Positions 50,372-59,738 of a stretch of 64,000 bases of DNA are shown here, piece after piece. The notes below the pieces were generated by a model. The model was not told the DNA's origin. It did not search any database and saw nothing but the letters and a program-made list of their open reading frames with translations. The translations under genes were made by a program, and so were the position numbers. The stretch spans positions 3,224,001-3,288,000 of the forward strand of contig NC_014364.1 of NCBI RefSeq assembly GCF_000143985.1, written 5' to 3'. This DNA comes from Sediminispirochaeta smaragdinae DSM 11293. Lineage in GTDB: Bacteria; Spirochaetota; Spirochaetia; DSM-16054; Sediminispirochaetaceae. Every line of letters starts with the position of its first letter. The first letter of the stretch is position 1.

Positions 50372-51674
50372 CAGCTTCCTCCGTCCCATGAGGCTTTACG
50401 AAGAAGGCAAAGAGCATAAGAGCGAAGGCCAGCACGATAAAACACATCCCTGCACCGCTGTAGGAATCGAAGAGGTCGAGCGAAAGACTGAAGGTAAAGG
50501 GACCGACCGCGCTTCCTGCAACCGAAAGAGCCATGGCAAAACCGCTGATGGCCCCCAAATGGCTGAGGCCGAAGAGCCTCGGCCAAATAATGGCACTGGT
50601 AATCCCCATCATTCCCTGCGACAGCCCTACCCCGAGAATGAAAAGGATTTGCATAAGCAGGGGAGAGGATACGACCACGACGGCAGCAAGCAAAAGACAA
50701 CCGGTAAGCTGAATCAATGCAAAAAGCCGTTCGCCGACATAATCGCTTAAGGTGCTTCCGATAAATTGAGAGGCAACGGCTACAAGGGAGGCGGGGAAAA
50801 AGAGGGCAACGGCACGGCTACGGGAGATCCCGGCCTGCCCAAAGATACTCACCACGTGAAACGTAGCCGCCGTTATCAGCAGGGCCGAGAGGGCAATGGT
50901 CAGGGCGACCAGCCAGAACTCCGGGCGCCTTCTTGCCTCCTGAAGGGTAAAATCCCGATCGGGAAGGGATTTCACCGGTTTCAGTCTAGCGACAAAAGGA
51001 TGCGCCTTTCGTTTCGTTCCGACTACCCCGCCGTCGGCTTTCTGACCCATATCCCGCGGATCGTCACGAAAAACAAAAAAAACGAAAACGGCAAAGAGCG
51101 CAAGCCCCAAAGCCATCATTCGCCATGTTTCCCGCCAGCCCGCCGAGGTAATCATCTTGTCGATAAGGCCGGGTGCCGCGGAAAACCCGAGAGAAACAGA
51201 GATACCGAGGAAGGCATTCGCAAGTCCACGACGCCGATCAAACCACTTCATTGTCATGTTCCTGCTAAGCATGGTGAGATTTCCCTGACCGAAAAAACGA
51301 ACGAGGAAAAATCCGAAAGCAAGAACGATAAAAGAGACCACTGTTTCCGGAAGTGCCGTAACGCGTGCCGCTTTCGATGCTATGTGATCACTAAAGGAGA
51401 GAAACATCAGGGTCAACGCAAGAAATAACACGACAGGAACCCCCATCCGCCGAGCCCCGAGGCGATCATAGACCCTTCCGGCGAAAGAGAGAAGAAAGGC
51501 GGAGGAAATGGTTCCGATCAAATATGCAAGACTGATCCCACTGCGGGAAATCGAATGAACGGCAAGCAGAAAATCGGTAAAAACCGAAACCCCGACCGTC
51601 TGGCCGGGGATACTGGCAAGGGTTCCAAGGATTGCGGCGGGCAAAATAATCCAGCCGTAGAAAAAACGCTTCAT
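50364..51674 (-). CDS. MFS transporter (oxalate/formate antiporter-like)
   Basis: 436 residues, about twelve membrane helices. The order of segments (FYGWIILPAAILGTLASIPGQTVGVSVFTDFLL at the start, RRGLANAFLGISVSLGFSAAPGLID, and a long charged central loop about 200-240) fits the OFA-like or monocarboxylate-porter branch of MFS. The substrate is unknown. It is followed by a small Cys-rich protein overlapping its stop. Confidence 0.88.
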   Translation of the reverse strand: MKRFFYGWIILPAAILGTLASIPGQTVGVSVFTDFLLAVHSISRSGISLAYLIGTISSAFLLSFAGRVYDRLGARRMGVPVVLFLALTLMFLSFSDHIASKAARVTALPETVVSFIVLAFGFFLVRFFGQGNLTMLSRNMTMKWFDRRRGLANAFLGISVSLGFSAAPGLIDKMITSAGWRETWRMMALGLALFAVFVFFVFRDDPRDMGQKADGGVVGTKRKAHPFVARLKPVKSLPDRDFTLQEARRRPEFWLVALTIALSALLITAATFHVVSIFGQAGISRSRAVALFFPASLVAVASQFIGSTLSDYVGERLFALIQLTGCLLLAAVVVVSSPLLMQILFILGVGLSQGMMGITSAIIWPRLFGLSHLGAISGFAMALSVAGSAVGPFTFSLSLDLFDSYSGAGMCFIVLAFALMLFAFFVKPHGTEEADG

Positions 51675-51824
51675 ACTACAGTGGTACCATGAATAGAAGC
51701 GGTATGTCGATCACTGCGTGCTTAGCAAAAAAACTATGCTCCGCTTCCAGGAGGAAGATTCATTCACTCAGGATCTGCTGTAACAGCGATCGTACGGCAG
51801 CACTACAGGATTTTATTACCATTC

Positions 51825-52820
51825 CTAAACACTGGAGGATCGGACGACAAATTCGGGAGCCAAAAGATGCCGTTTCGGTTTCGAATCAGGAGAGGCCATA
51901 AGATCCAGCAGCTCCATTGCAGCGATACGTCCCATATCGCGAATCGACTGAGAAACCGTTGTGAGGGGGATCCTGCACAGGCTTGAAAGTCGTATATTGT
52001 CGTAGCCGACCACCGATACCTGCTCTGGGATTGGTATCGAGAGAGCCACCAAATGCTCCATGACCCCCAGGGCGACGTTGTCGTTGGTAATAAAGAGCAC
52101 ACTCTTTTTCCTCTCAATTTCATCCCGTGAGAGGAGAATCGGAACCAGATCATATCCGTCTTCAAAGGTTTTTACGCCCCGATAACGTTTAATGTCTCCC
52201 TTGGAGTGATCAACACAGTTATAAAAGCCGTCGACCCGATCGCCCATAGACTGATGCTCAAAACCCGTTATCAAAATAGTCTGTTCCTTCTCAAGACTAT
52301 TGATATAGTGGGCCGCGAGCTCCCCTCCCTTTACATTGTCACAGGAGACATAGGAAATCTCTTCATCTTCCGGAATACAATTCATGAGCACAAAGGGGAT
52401 TCCCGCATGCTTAAGAAGACGGATCGTAGGTGATTCAGGGAGAACCGGGGCAAGAAGAATACCGTCCACCCTGCTGCTGATCAAAGAACGGACAAGCAAA
52501 AACTCCCGCTCCTCAACCCAACGAGAACTGGAAAGTTGCATTGAATAATTCTGTGTATTCAGGACCCAGTCCACCCCTTCGGCTATCTCAATAAAAAAGA
52601 AGTTTGACAACTCATCTATCACCACCCCGATATTCCTCGTAGGCGTGCCGGCGAGCCCCTGGGCCAGCTGATTCGGAATATAGTCCATCTGCTTCATGAG
52701 CTCCAGGACCCTATTCCTGGTCTTGCTGTTTACCATATCGGGCCTCGACAAGACCCTTGAAACCGTTGATTTGGAAACCCCGGCCGCTTTCGCAATATCC
52801 ATGATGGTTACTTTATTCAT
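51825..52820 (-). CDS. LacI-family repressor of the sugar locus
   Basis: 331 residues. HTH: VTIMDIAKAAGVSKSTVSRVLSRPDMVNSKTR with the LacI hinge; the effector domain includes IGVVIDELSNFFFIEIAEGVD and SVVGYDNIRLSSLCRIPLTTVSQ. It is divergent from the sugar locus starting at 53127. Two CCGG-centred palindromes in the shared intergenic region (52842-52855 and 53083-53096) are the likely binding sites, one near each gene start. Confidence 0.92.
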   Translation of the reverse strand: MNKVTIMDIAKAAGVSKSTVSRVLSRPDMVNSKTRNRVLELMKQMDYIPNQLAQGLAGTPTRNIGVVIDELSNFFFIEIAEGVDWVLNTQNYSMQLSSSRWVEEREFLLVRSLISSRVDGILLAPVLPESPTIRLLKHAGIPFVLMNCIPEDEEISYVSCDNVKGGELAAHYINSLEKEQTILITGFEHQSMGDRVDGFYNCVDHSKGDIKRYRGVKTFEDGYDLVPILLSRDEIERKKSVLFITNDNVALGVMEHLVALSIPIPEQVSVVGYDNIRLSSLCRIPLTTVSQSIRDMGRIAAMELLDLMASPDSKPKRHLLAPEFVVRSSSV

Positions 52821-52841
52821 TACAACTCCTTTAACCGATTA

Positions 52842-52855
52842 TGCAACCGGTATCA
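52842..52855. promoter_or_regulatory. LacI-type operator near the repressor gene
   Basis: TGCAACCGGTATCA shares TGnAACCGGTnnCA with 53083-53096. It lies 21 bases upstream of the lacI-type start: autoregulation. Confidence 0.6.
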
Positions 52856-53047
52856 AAGAAATCTCCACTACAAGAGATACATACACCATGTATCACCTAT
52901 AGAATATCACAGCCATCTTATCATAATAGCTATTATTGTTGTAATGCAAGAGAAAAATATCTTTATGTATATAAATTAATTATAGACCAATACGACCACT
53001 CTCCCCATACTGTAACAGCGAGAATGACACTCTGTGAAAGATTATCA

Positions 53048-53076
53048 TTGACAAGCCCCAAAACCTACCGTACCAT
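53048..53076 (+). promoter_or_regulatory. sigma-70-type promoter of the sugar locus
   Basis: TTGACA, a 17-base spacer and TACCAT. The predicted transcript start is about 53083, inside the downstream LacI-type operator. Confidence 0.6.
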
Positions 53077-53082
53077 AATAAC

Positions 53083-53096
53083 TGAAACCGGTTGCA
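53083..53096. promoter_or_regulatory. LacI-type operator at the sugar-locus transcript start
   Basis: TGAAACCGGTTGCA, palindromic at all but one position pair. It covers the predicted +1 of the promoter at 53048-53076 and so would block transcription. Confidence 0.7.
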
Positions 53097-53126
53097 GTTA
53101 GCAACAACACATGGAAGGGTAACGGA

Positions 53127-55040
53127 TTGGACACTCAAAACATTTTTACTCAGGCGGCCAAGGTGTCGATTGCGGTCATCGGCGATATGTGCCTAGACGT
53201 TTATTACTTTGCAGACAGAGGACGAACGGAAATATCCGTTGAAACAGGACTGGAAACCCGATCGGTGAATGCATGTAAACATGAGCTGGGAGGAGCCGGA
53301 AACGTCGCAGTTAATTGCAAACGGCTCGGGGCAGGCAGAGTCGATATCTTTGGCATCATCGGAGAAGATGCACACGGCGACATTATCTTATCGCTTCTGG
53401 GAAAAGAGGGAATTGGCTCCGCCGGGGTTGTTCGGCAAAGGGACCAGTGGCTTACCCATCTCTACCACAAGATTTACGAAGGGAAAACGGAAACTCCCCG
53501 TTACGATATTGGGAATTATAACAAACCAGAGGCTGCAAATATCGAAAAGCTCCTGAAGGTCATTGAAGATACAATAGACGGCTACGATTGCGTGATCATC
53601 AATGAACAGGTGATGTATGGCATACATTCCAGGGCCTTTCAGCAGGGATTAGAAAAGATCATCAAAAAAACAGAGGATCGGGTGACATGGTTTGCAGACT
53701 GCAGGAAACTTAATGACGTCTATGCTCATACCGTACACAAACTCAATGACAAGGAAGCCTTCGAACTTTTTTCAAGACACACGGCAAAACGCACAAAAAA
53801 ACGATCCAGTGAAGAAGAAGTCATTCAATGGCTCTATCAACGATGGGAACGCCCTCTGATCATGACCCGAGGGGAAGATGGCGCCCTTGTTTACAACGGC
53901 CAAGAGATATTCGAGATCCCGGGGCTTCATATCATCAAAGAAATAGACACGGTAGGGGCCGGAGATGCCTTTATGGCGGGAACGGTTGTAGCCCATGGGG
54001 CAGGAGCTTCACTGCAGGATGCGGCTAAAATCGGAAACTTTACCGCCGGGGTTTGCATACAGAAGCTATTCGAAACCGGCCACCCTTCGGCACAAGAGGT
54101 GGTGGCCATTGCTTCTGATCCCGACTATCGTTACCGACCGCAGCTTGCACGGGATCAGCGCCTTGCCCGTCGATATGCAAAGACCCCCATTGAAATCCTC
54201 AATCCCCAAACCAAGGGAAGCTTTTCGGGTACCGCTCCGAAGATAGCAATTTTCGACCACGACGGGACCATCTCTACCCTGCGTCAGGGCTGGGAAGCGG
54301 TGATGCGGAACATGATGGTGAAAAGCATTGCCGGCCGCTATTACGAAAAACTCGAAGCATCGCTTCTCAAACAGATAGAAGACTCGGCTAAGGCATTAAT
54401 CGAAAAAAGCACGGGGGTCCAAACCATCATACAGATGCACGCGCTCCGTGACCTGATCATATCGATGGGATTGATTCCGAAGGAGGATATCCTTAGCCCC
54501 AAGGAATACAAGGAAATTTTCAACACCATGCTGATGGAGCGAATTAGCGAAAAGCAACGGCTGCTGGAGGATGGGAGACTTTCCACAGAGGATCTGACCA
54601 TGAAGGGAGCGGTTGCAATGTTGCGCGATCTCAAGGCAAGAGGCACCCGGCTCTTCCTTGCCAGCGGGACCGACCAGGAAGATGTACGCAAAGAGGCCCG
54701 TCTGCTTGGCTATGAAGAACTTTTCGACGGCGGTATCTACGGATCGGTAGGTGATGTGGAAAACGACCCCAAGCGATTGGTCATCCGAAACATTATCGGA
54801 GAAATAGAAGCAAAAGGTCCTATCGATCCTGCCAGGTGCATTGTTTTCGGAGACGGACCGGTGGAAATGAGGGAAGCAAAGAAACACGGACTAACGGCTG
54901 TCGGGATCATGAGCGACGAGAGGCAACGCTTCGGTGTCAACTATGCCAAAAGGGAAAGGCTCATCCTTGCCGGAGCAGACATGCTGATCCCCGACTTCTC
55001 CTGGAAAGATGAACTTTCCAGGTGGTTCGGCTGGAGGTAA
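53127..55040 (+). CDS. PfkB-family sugar kinase fused to a HAD phosphatase
   Basis: 637 residues from a TTG start with GGAAGGG 7 bases upstream; a nearby ATG at 53110 stops after three codons. Residues 1-340 are a PfkB kinase of the HldE/RfaE type: AVIGDMCLDVYYF, GGAGNVAVNCKRLGA, and the catalytic DTVGAGDAFMAGTVVAHGAG. Residues about 370-637 are a HAD hydrolase: motif I IAIFDHDGTIS, motif II LFLASGTDQED, motif III Lys in DPKRLVI, motif IV CIVFGDGPVEMREA. A kinase and phosphatase in one chain suggests a sugar bisphosphate intermediate. The pairing recalls HldA plus GmhB in heptose synthesis, but the HAD half has a cap insert unlike GmhB. It is the first gene of the locus. Confidence 0.9.
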   Translation: MDTQNIFTQAAKVSIAVIGDMCLDVYYFADRGRTEISVETGLETRSVNACKHELGGAGNVAVNCKRLGAGRVDIFGIIGEDAHGDIILSLLGKEGIGSAGVVRQRDQWLTHLYHKIYEGKTETPRYDIGNYNKPEAANIEKLLKVIEDTIDGYDCVIINEQVMYGIHSRAFQQGLEKIIKKTEDRVTWFADCRKLNDVYAHTVHKLNDKEAFELFSRHTAKRTKKRSSEEEVIQWLYQRWERPLIMTRGEDGALVYNGQEIFEIPGLHIIKEIDTVGAGDAFMAGTVVAHGAGASLQDAAKIGNFTAGVCIQKLFETGHPSAQEVVAIASDPDYRYRPQLARDQRLARRYAKTPIEILNPQTKGSFSGTAPKIAIFDHDGTISTLRQGWEAVMRNMMVKSIAGRYYEKLEASLLKQIEDSAKALIEKSTGVQTIIQMHALRDLIISMGLIPKEDILSPKEYKEIFNTMLMERISEKQRLLEDGRLSTEDLTMKGAVAMLRDLKARGTRLFLASGTDQEDVRKEARLLGYEELFDGGIYGSVGDVENDPKRLVIRNIIGEIEAKGPIDPARCIVFGDGPVEMREAKKHGLTAVGIMSDERQRFGVNYAKRERLILAGADMLIPDFSWKDELSRWFGWR

Positions 55041-55046
55041 AGGAAT

Positions 55047-56150
55047 ATGAGCAAGCAATTTGATCGTTCGAATATGAGCTACTATCCTTTGAAAGAGAGA
55101 CCGAGCAAGGTGGACATCGTCAAAAGCTGTGTCACCGAAGAGCAGTTTCAGGGAAGCCTAAGCCCTGAGGTACGACAGAGGATCGCGATGATCGCAGAAG
55201 AGATTCTCAAAGCGCGTAAGAAGGGGGCGTCGGTTATGTGCGCCTTCGGGGCCCACACCATCAAGAACGGGATGGGACGGCTTTTGGGAGACTTCGCACG
55301 GAAGGGATGGTTTACCCACCTCGCGACCAACGGCGCAGGGGTCATTCACGACTGGGAATTCGCCTTTCAGGGAAAAAGCAGCGAGGATGTACGCGCAAAC
55401 GTTCAAAAAGGGATGTTCGGGACCTGGGAAGAGACCGGTTGCTATATCAATCTGGCCCTCGCCGTTGGAGCCTATGAGGGGCTGGGCTACGGTGCATCGA
55501 TAGGATCGCTTATCTCCGGAAACGGCCTCGCGATTCCTTCCAAAGAGGAGCTGCTTTCGGTCATATCGTCGAACAGCGAGCCCTTGGCCAAGCGTGCGGC
55601 TGCCGCGGACCTGCTCGATCTGCTGGAGCAGCTGGAAATCGAACCGGGCTTTCTTACAATACCCCACCCCTTCGCTTCCTACAGTGTCCAGGCCATCGCC
55701 TTCGATGCCGGTGTTCCCTTTACCAGTCACCCGATGTTCGGCCACGACATCATCTATACCCATAAAGCCAACAAAGGGGCCGCGATCGGGCGAACAGCGG
55801 AACGGGACTTTCTCACCTATGTCCAAAGCGTTTACGGACTGGAGGGCGGAGTCTATCTCTCCGTAGGATCGGCGGTCATGTCTCCCATGATCTTCGAGAA
55901 ATCCCTCTCCATGGTACGAAACGTTTTACGCAAACAGCAGCGGGATATCCGTGACTGCGGTATCCACGTGGTGGATCTGCAGGAGGAAACCTGGGACTGG
56001 AGTCAGGGGGAGCCTCCTGCCGACAATCCAGCCTACTACCTGCGTTTCATGAAAACATTCAACAGGATGGGTTGCAGGGTGGATTATACCTCGGCGGACA
56101 ACCGGGCTTTTCTTGTCGAACTATATCGCGAACTGAAAAAAAGGAGCTGA
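55047..56150 (+). CDS. deoxyhypusine-synthase-like protein
   Basis: 367 residues. The central region resembles the NAD-dependent deoxyhypusine synthase fold: CAFGAHTIKNGMGRLLGDFARKGWFTHLATNGAGVIHDWEFAFQGKSSEDV and KGMFGTWEETGCYINLA. The region that carries the spermidine site and catalytic Lys in true synthases (GSDSG-type sequence) is not recognisable; SHPMFGHDIIYTHKANKGAA is found instead. Bacteria lack the hypusine target eIF5A, and the gene is locked between a sugar kinase and a sugar epimerase (6 bases and 2 bases away). It probably catalyses an NAD-dependent step on the imported sugar or its amine; that role is inference. Confidence 0.75.
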   Translation: MSKQFDRSNMSYYPLKERPSKVDIVKSCVTEEQFQGSLSPEVRQRIAMIAEEILKARKKGASVMCAFGAHTIKNGMGRLLGDFARKGWFTHLATNGAGVIHDWEFAFQGKSSEDVRANVQKGMFGTWEETGCYINLALAVGAYEGLGYGASIGSLISGNGLAIPSKEELLSVISSNSEPLAKRAAAADLLDLLEQLEIEPGFLTIPHPFASYSVQAIAFDAGVPFTSHPMFGHDIIYTHKANKGAAIGRTAERDFLTYVQSVYGLEGGVYLSVGSAVMSPMIFEKSLSMVRNVLRKQQRDIRDCGIHVVDLQEETWDWSQGEPPADNPAYYLRFMKTFNRMGCRVDYTSADNRAFLVELYRELKKRS

Positions 56151-56152
56151 TA

Positions 56153-57439
56153 ATGAAAGCAAAGATAGCAGACTGGAAAAAGGAGATGACCGAGCACCTG
56201 ACAAACGAGTTGCTCCCCTTCTGGACCAGTCGATGTTGGGACGAGGAATGGGGCGGATTCATAACACAATTCGGTGCGAAAGGGGAAGACACGGGCGTCG
56301 ACGAGAAATCGCTGCTCGCCCACATGAGGACCATCTACTCCCTCTCCCTGGCCGCAGATCACGGATTCGACAAGGACGGAATCTGCCGTGATCTTGCAGG
56401 CCGAGGGGTAAAGCACGCCATAGACCACTATTGGGACCCGGTCTACGGCGGATTCTACTGGCTTTTCGACCGGAAAAACAAGGTTCTCATCGATAAGAAG
56501 ATCCTTTACGGCCACAGCTTTGCCATCTATGCCCTGGCAACCTACAGCAAGGTCTTCGGCGACCCCACCGCGCTTCACTATGCAGAGGCGTGTTTCGACC
56601 TTTTGCAGAAGTATGCGGCGGAAACGACCTACGGCGGCTATCTCGAGATGTTCGAACGGGACTGGAAGCTCTGCGGCCCCGGTAGTCAAGGCGGCGACAG
56701 AAAGACCCTCGACGTTCATATGCACCTCATGGAGGCTTTCACCGCCCTTTATGCGGCCAGCGGTAAGGAAATCCATCGGCGTAAGCTCGAAGAGATCATC
56801 GAAATCCTGATGGTGAACATTCTTCATCCCACATACAGAACCGGCATTCCCCAGTTTTTCCGTAACTGGGAGATCGCTCCGCAGATCAAATTCGACATCA
56901 TCTGGGGCTGGGACCGCTTCAGCGAGGGTGATGCGCAGAAACCGAATGCCCTGGATAATACCTCATACGGCCATAACGTCGAGTTCTTCTGGCTTCTGCT
57001 CGAGGCCTTGCGGATCATGAATGCCGACCCGAAACCCTACCTTTCGACCTTTCATGCCATCCTCGAACATGCCCTTGCCCACGGAGTCGACAGACAATAC
57101 GGAGGTATCTATGTCGAGGGCTCACATGACGGGAGCCAGGTCTACGACATGGCCAAAGAGTTTTGGCAGCAGGCGGAATTTTTGACGGGAATGCTCGATG
57201 CATACCTCTTTTACGGAGAGGAGCGTTACCTGGATGTGTACGAAAATGTGCACCGCTTCGTTATGGACAAGATGATCCGCCACGATATCGGAGAGTGGCT
57301 GCCCCTTCTCGAACGCGAGGGGAAGCCCATCTGGACCCATATGAGCCACTCCTGGAAGGTGAACTATCATACAATCAGGGCCGCTGTCCTCTCCATTGAT
57401 CGCTTGGAAAAGATAGAAAACAGAATCGGTCAACAATAA
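56153..57439 (+). CDS. AGE-family sugar 2-epimerase
   Basis: 428 residues, (alpha/alpha)6-barrel of the N-acylglucosamine/cellobiose 2-epimerase family. Conserved features include LLPFWTSRCWDEEWGGF at the start, KSLLAHMRTIYSLS, YGHSFAIYALATYSKVFG with the catalytic-region His, LDVHMHLMEAFTALY, SYGHNVEFFWLLLEAL and TKxWWxQAE-like MAKEFWQQAEFLTGML. It interconverts C2 epimers of an unphosphorylated sugar; the exact sugar is not evident. ATG 56153 has a GGAG site 8 bases upstream; starts further upstream lie within the previous gene. Confidence 0.92.
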   Translation: MKAKIADWKKEMTEHLTNELLPFWTSRCWDEEWGGFITQFGAKGEDTGVDEKSLLAHMRTIYSLSLAADHGFDKDGICRDLAGRGVKHAIDHYWDPVYGGFYWLFDRKNKVLIDKKILYGHSFAIYALATYSKVFGDPTALHYAEACFDLLQKYAAETTYGGYLEMFERDWKLCGPGSQGGDRKTLDVHMHLMEAFTALYAASGKEIHRRKLEEIIEILMVNILHPTYRTGIPQFFRNWEIAPQIKFDIIWGWDRFSEGDAQKPNALDNTSYGHNVEFFWLLLEALRIMNADPKPYLSTFHAILEHALAHGVDRQYGGIYVEGSHDGSQVYDMAKEFWQQAEFLTGMLDAYLFYGEERYLDVYENVHRFVMDKMIRHDIGEWLPLLEREGKPIWTHMSHSWKVNYHTIRAAVLSIDRLEKIENRIGQQ

Positions 57440-57448
57440 TCGGAACCC

Positions 57449-57465
57449 AACCTCCGTCGGAGGTT
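57449..57465. other. short hairpin between epimerase and binding-protein genes
   Basis: Arms AACCTCC/GGAGGTT with a 3-base loop in the 52-base gap before the importer genes. No U-run follows; it may be a processing site. Confidence 0.4.
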
Positions 57466-57491
57466 TAGAAATTTGTTCAAGGAGGAGTTTC

Positions 57492-58763
57492 ATGACGAAA
57501 AAGCCATATCTGTTTGTACTGGCGCTCTGTTTCGTCCTTCCTGCACTGCTGTTTGCAGGAGGAAATCAGGAAAGTGAGAATTCGGGAAAATCTCTCGAGA
57601 TCTTCAGCTGGTGGACAGCCGGTGGTGAAGCCGAAGGGCTTCAGGCCATGCTTGATGTCTTTCATGAGAAGTATCCCGACATCGAGATCATCAACGCAAC
57701 CGTTGCAGGCGGTGCCGGTACCAATGCAAAAGCAGTGCTTGCAACGAGAATGCAAGGAGGAAATCCTCCCGATGCTTTTCAGGTACATGCAGGCCATGAG
57801 CTGATCGACACCTGGGTAGTCTCCGGCTATATGGAGCCCGTCACCTTCATCCTGAAAGAAAACGGCTGGATGGACAAATTCCCCAAGGATGTCATCGACA
57901 TTATCTCCTATAAGGGAGAGGTGTACAGTATTCCGGTAAATGTCCACCGCTCGAATGTCATGTGGTACAACCCCAAGCTCTTCAAGGATAACGGCCTCGA
58001 ACCCCCAAAGAATATGGATGAGTTTTTTATCGTTGCCGAAAAACTGAAGGCAGCCGGCGTCACCCCCCTCGCCCTCGGAGATACCAACGGATGGCCTGCC
58101 ACACATCTTCTTGAAAGTGTCATTCTCGCATCCACAGGGCCTGAAAAATATCGGCAGCTGTGGGAGGGAAAGGTCTCATGGAGTGATCCCGATGTGCAGG
58201 AAGCCCTTGAGAATTATGCCAAAATAATGAATTATACCAATAGTGATCACGCTGCACTCACCAATATGGATGCGGCCGGTTATGTTGCCGAAGGGAAAGC
58301 CGCGATGAATGTCATGGGAGACTGGGTTGCCGGTTACTACAAATCTCAGGACTATACCCAGGGAGTCGATTGGGACTGGATGCCCACTCCCGGAACGCAG
58401 GGGAATTTCATTATGCTTTCCGATTCCTTCGGCTTAGCAAAAAATGCACCGAATCGTGAAAACGTCATCAAATGGCTCGAGGTTTGTGCTTCCAAAGAGG
58501 GGCAGGATGCCTTTAATCCGATCAAAGGTTCCATTCCCTCAAGGATAGACGGAGACCGTTCAAAATATGATGCCTACCTTAATGCCGCAATGGATGATTT
58601 TGCTTCGAACGAAATCGTCCCAAGTGTTGCCCATGGAGCGGCCGTCTCAGAGGCCTGGGTGACGAAAATCAACGACATCATGAGCGTATTTACCACCGAT
58701 CTTGATGTCCGGAAAGCCACTAACGAGTTCCAGGCGGTAGCCGACCGCTACGCTCCCAAATAA
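57492..58763 (+). CDS. sugar ABC transporter substrate-binding protein (SBP_bac_1 type)
   Basis: 423 residues with a signal peptide ending LLFAGGNQESEN (no lipobox Cys). The mature protein starts SLEIFSWWTAGGEAEGLQAM and has PPDAFQVHAGHELIDTWV, the DEFFIVAEKLKAAGVTPLALGD strand, EGKAAMNVMGDWVAGYY and an aromatic-rich pocket (MPTPGTQGNFIMLSDSFGLAKNA), all typical of CUT1-family binding proteins for oligosaccharides or glycosides. GGAGG precedes the ATG. The two permease genes follow after a strong hairpin. No dedicated ATPase is encoded; a shared MsmK-like ATPase elsewhere would be needed. Confidence 0.94.
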   Translation: MTKKPYLFVLALCFVLPALLFAGGNQESENSGKSLEIFSWWTAGGEAEGLQAMLDVFHEKYPDIEIINATVAGGAGTNAKAVLATRMQGGNPPDAFQVHAGHELIDTWVVSGYMEPVTFILKENGWMDKFPKDVIDIISYKGEVYSIPVNVHRSNVMWYNPKLFKDNGLEPPKNMDEFFIVAEKLKAAGVTPLALGDTNGWPATHLLESVILASTGPEKYRQLWEGKVSWSDPDVQEALENYAKIMNYTNSDHAALTNMDAAGYVAEGKAAMNVMGDWVAGYYKSQDYTQGVDWDWMPTPGTQGNFIMLSDSFGLAKNAPNRENVIKWLEVCASKEGQDAFNPIKGSIPSRIDGDRSKYDAYLNAAMDDFASNEIVPSVAHGAAVSEAWVTKINDIMSVFTTDLDVRKATNEFQAVADRYAPK

Positions 58764-58782
58764 GGGATCGGCAATCGTTGTC

Positions 58783-58807
58783 ATCGCGGGGCTTTTTGCC
58801 CCGCGAT
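58783..58807. other. strong stem-loop between binding-protein and permease genes
   Basis: 10-bp perfect stem ATCGCGGGGC/GCCCCGCGAT with a TTTTT loop, 20 bases after the binding-protein stop. This position is typical for a 3'-stabilising or partial-termination structure that raises binding-protein mRNA over permease mRNA. Confidence 0.7.
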
Positions 58808-58844
58808 ATTCATCTTAGAATCGGAAAAGCAGGTTAAGGTTGAT

Positions 58845-59738
58845 ATGTACTGTCCGAAACAAGAAACACGCAAAGGCTTGCTGGTTGTTCTCCCCCTATC
58901 CGCTGTCCTCTTTGTATTTGTCTACGGATTCATCCTTTGGTCGTTGAAGGTATCCTTTTCCGCCTGGGACGGCATCCTCCCGAACATGAATTTCATAGGT
59001 CTTGAGAACTACCGGCGCCTTTTTAGCTCCCAGAGGTTTGTGACCGACTTGTTCAACACCCTCTATTTCACCCTCTTTTTTATGGTCGTCTGCATCGTAG
59101 GCGGTTTCTTTTTAAGCTATCTTCTCTACTCCCGGCTCAGAGCCGAAGCGCTCTTTCGCACCATCTATCTCTTCCCCCTTTCACTCTCCTTTGTGGTGAC
59201 CGGTGTGTTGTGGCGCTGGGTCCTCTCCCCGGAGGTAGGGGTCAATGCACTCTTCCATATGCTCGGCTTTAAAGCCAGTTTCGGCTGGTTCACCTCAACC
59301 CAGAGCTTCGGAAAATTCAATTACGCGCTGATATCCCTCATCATCGCAGCGTCCTGGCAGTATCTCGGTTATACCATGGCGATGTTTCTGGCAGGGCTTC
59401 GCGGTATTCCCGATCAGATTATCGAATCGGCCGAACTCGACGGCGCAGGCGAATTTCGTATCATTCGGAGTATTCTGCTTCCCATGCTCAAGCCTATTAC
59501 CTTTTCGGCAATGATCGTCCTGGGTCACATATCCCTCAAGATCTTTGATCTGGCCTACGCCATGACGGGAAAGGGCCCCGCATTTGTTACCGATTTCCCC
59601 GGTCTCTTCATGTTCGAGACAACCTTCAGGGGAAACCACTATGCCGAAGGAGCGGCAATTTCCATCATCATGCTTCTTCTCATAGCCCTTGTCATCATTC
59701 CCTATCTCTATTCGACCTTTAAAGGAGAAGAGACATGA
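58845..59738 (+). CDS. sugar ABC transporter permease 1 (CUT1, MalF-like)
   Basis: 297 residues, six membrane helices. Conserved segments: WSLKVSFSAWDGILPNMNFIGLENYRRLF at the N-terminal region, and the EAA coupling loop IPDQIIESAELDGAGEFRIIRSILLPMLKP. It pairs with the next permease, overlapping its start by 4 bases (ATGA). Confidence 0.93.
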   Translation: MYCPKQETRKGLLVVLPLSAVLFVFVYGFILWSLKVSFSAWDGILPNMNFIGLENYRRLFSSQRFVTDLFNTLYFTLFFMVVCIVGGFFLSYLLYSRLRAEALFRTIYLFPLSLSFVVTGVLWRWVLSPEVGVNALFHMLGFKASFGWFTSTQSFGKFNYALISLIIAASWQYLGYTMAMFLAGLRGIPDQIIESAELDGAGEFRIIRSILLPMLKPITFSAMIVLGHISLKIFDLAYAMTGKGPAFVTDFPGLFMFETTFRGNHYAEGAAISIIMLLLIALVIIPYLYSTFKGEET

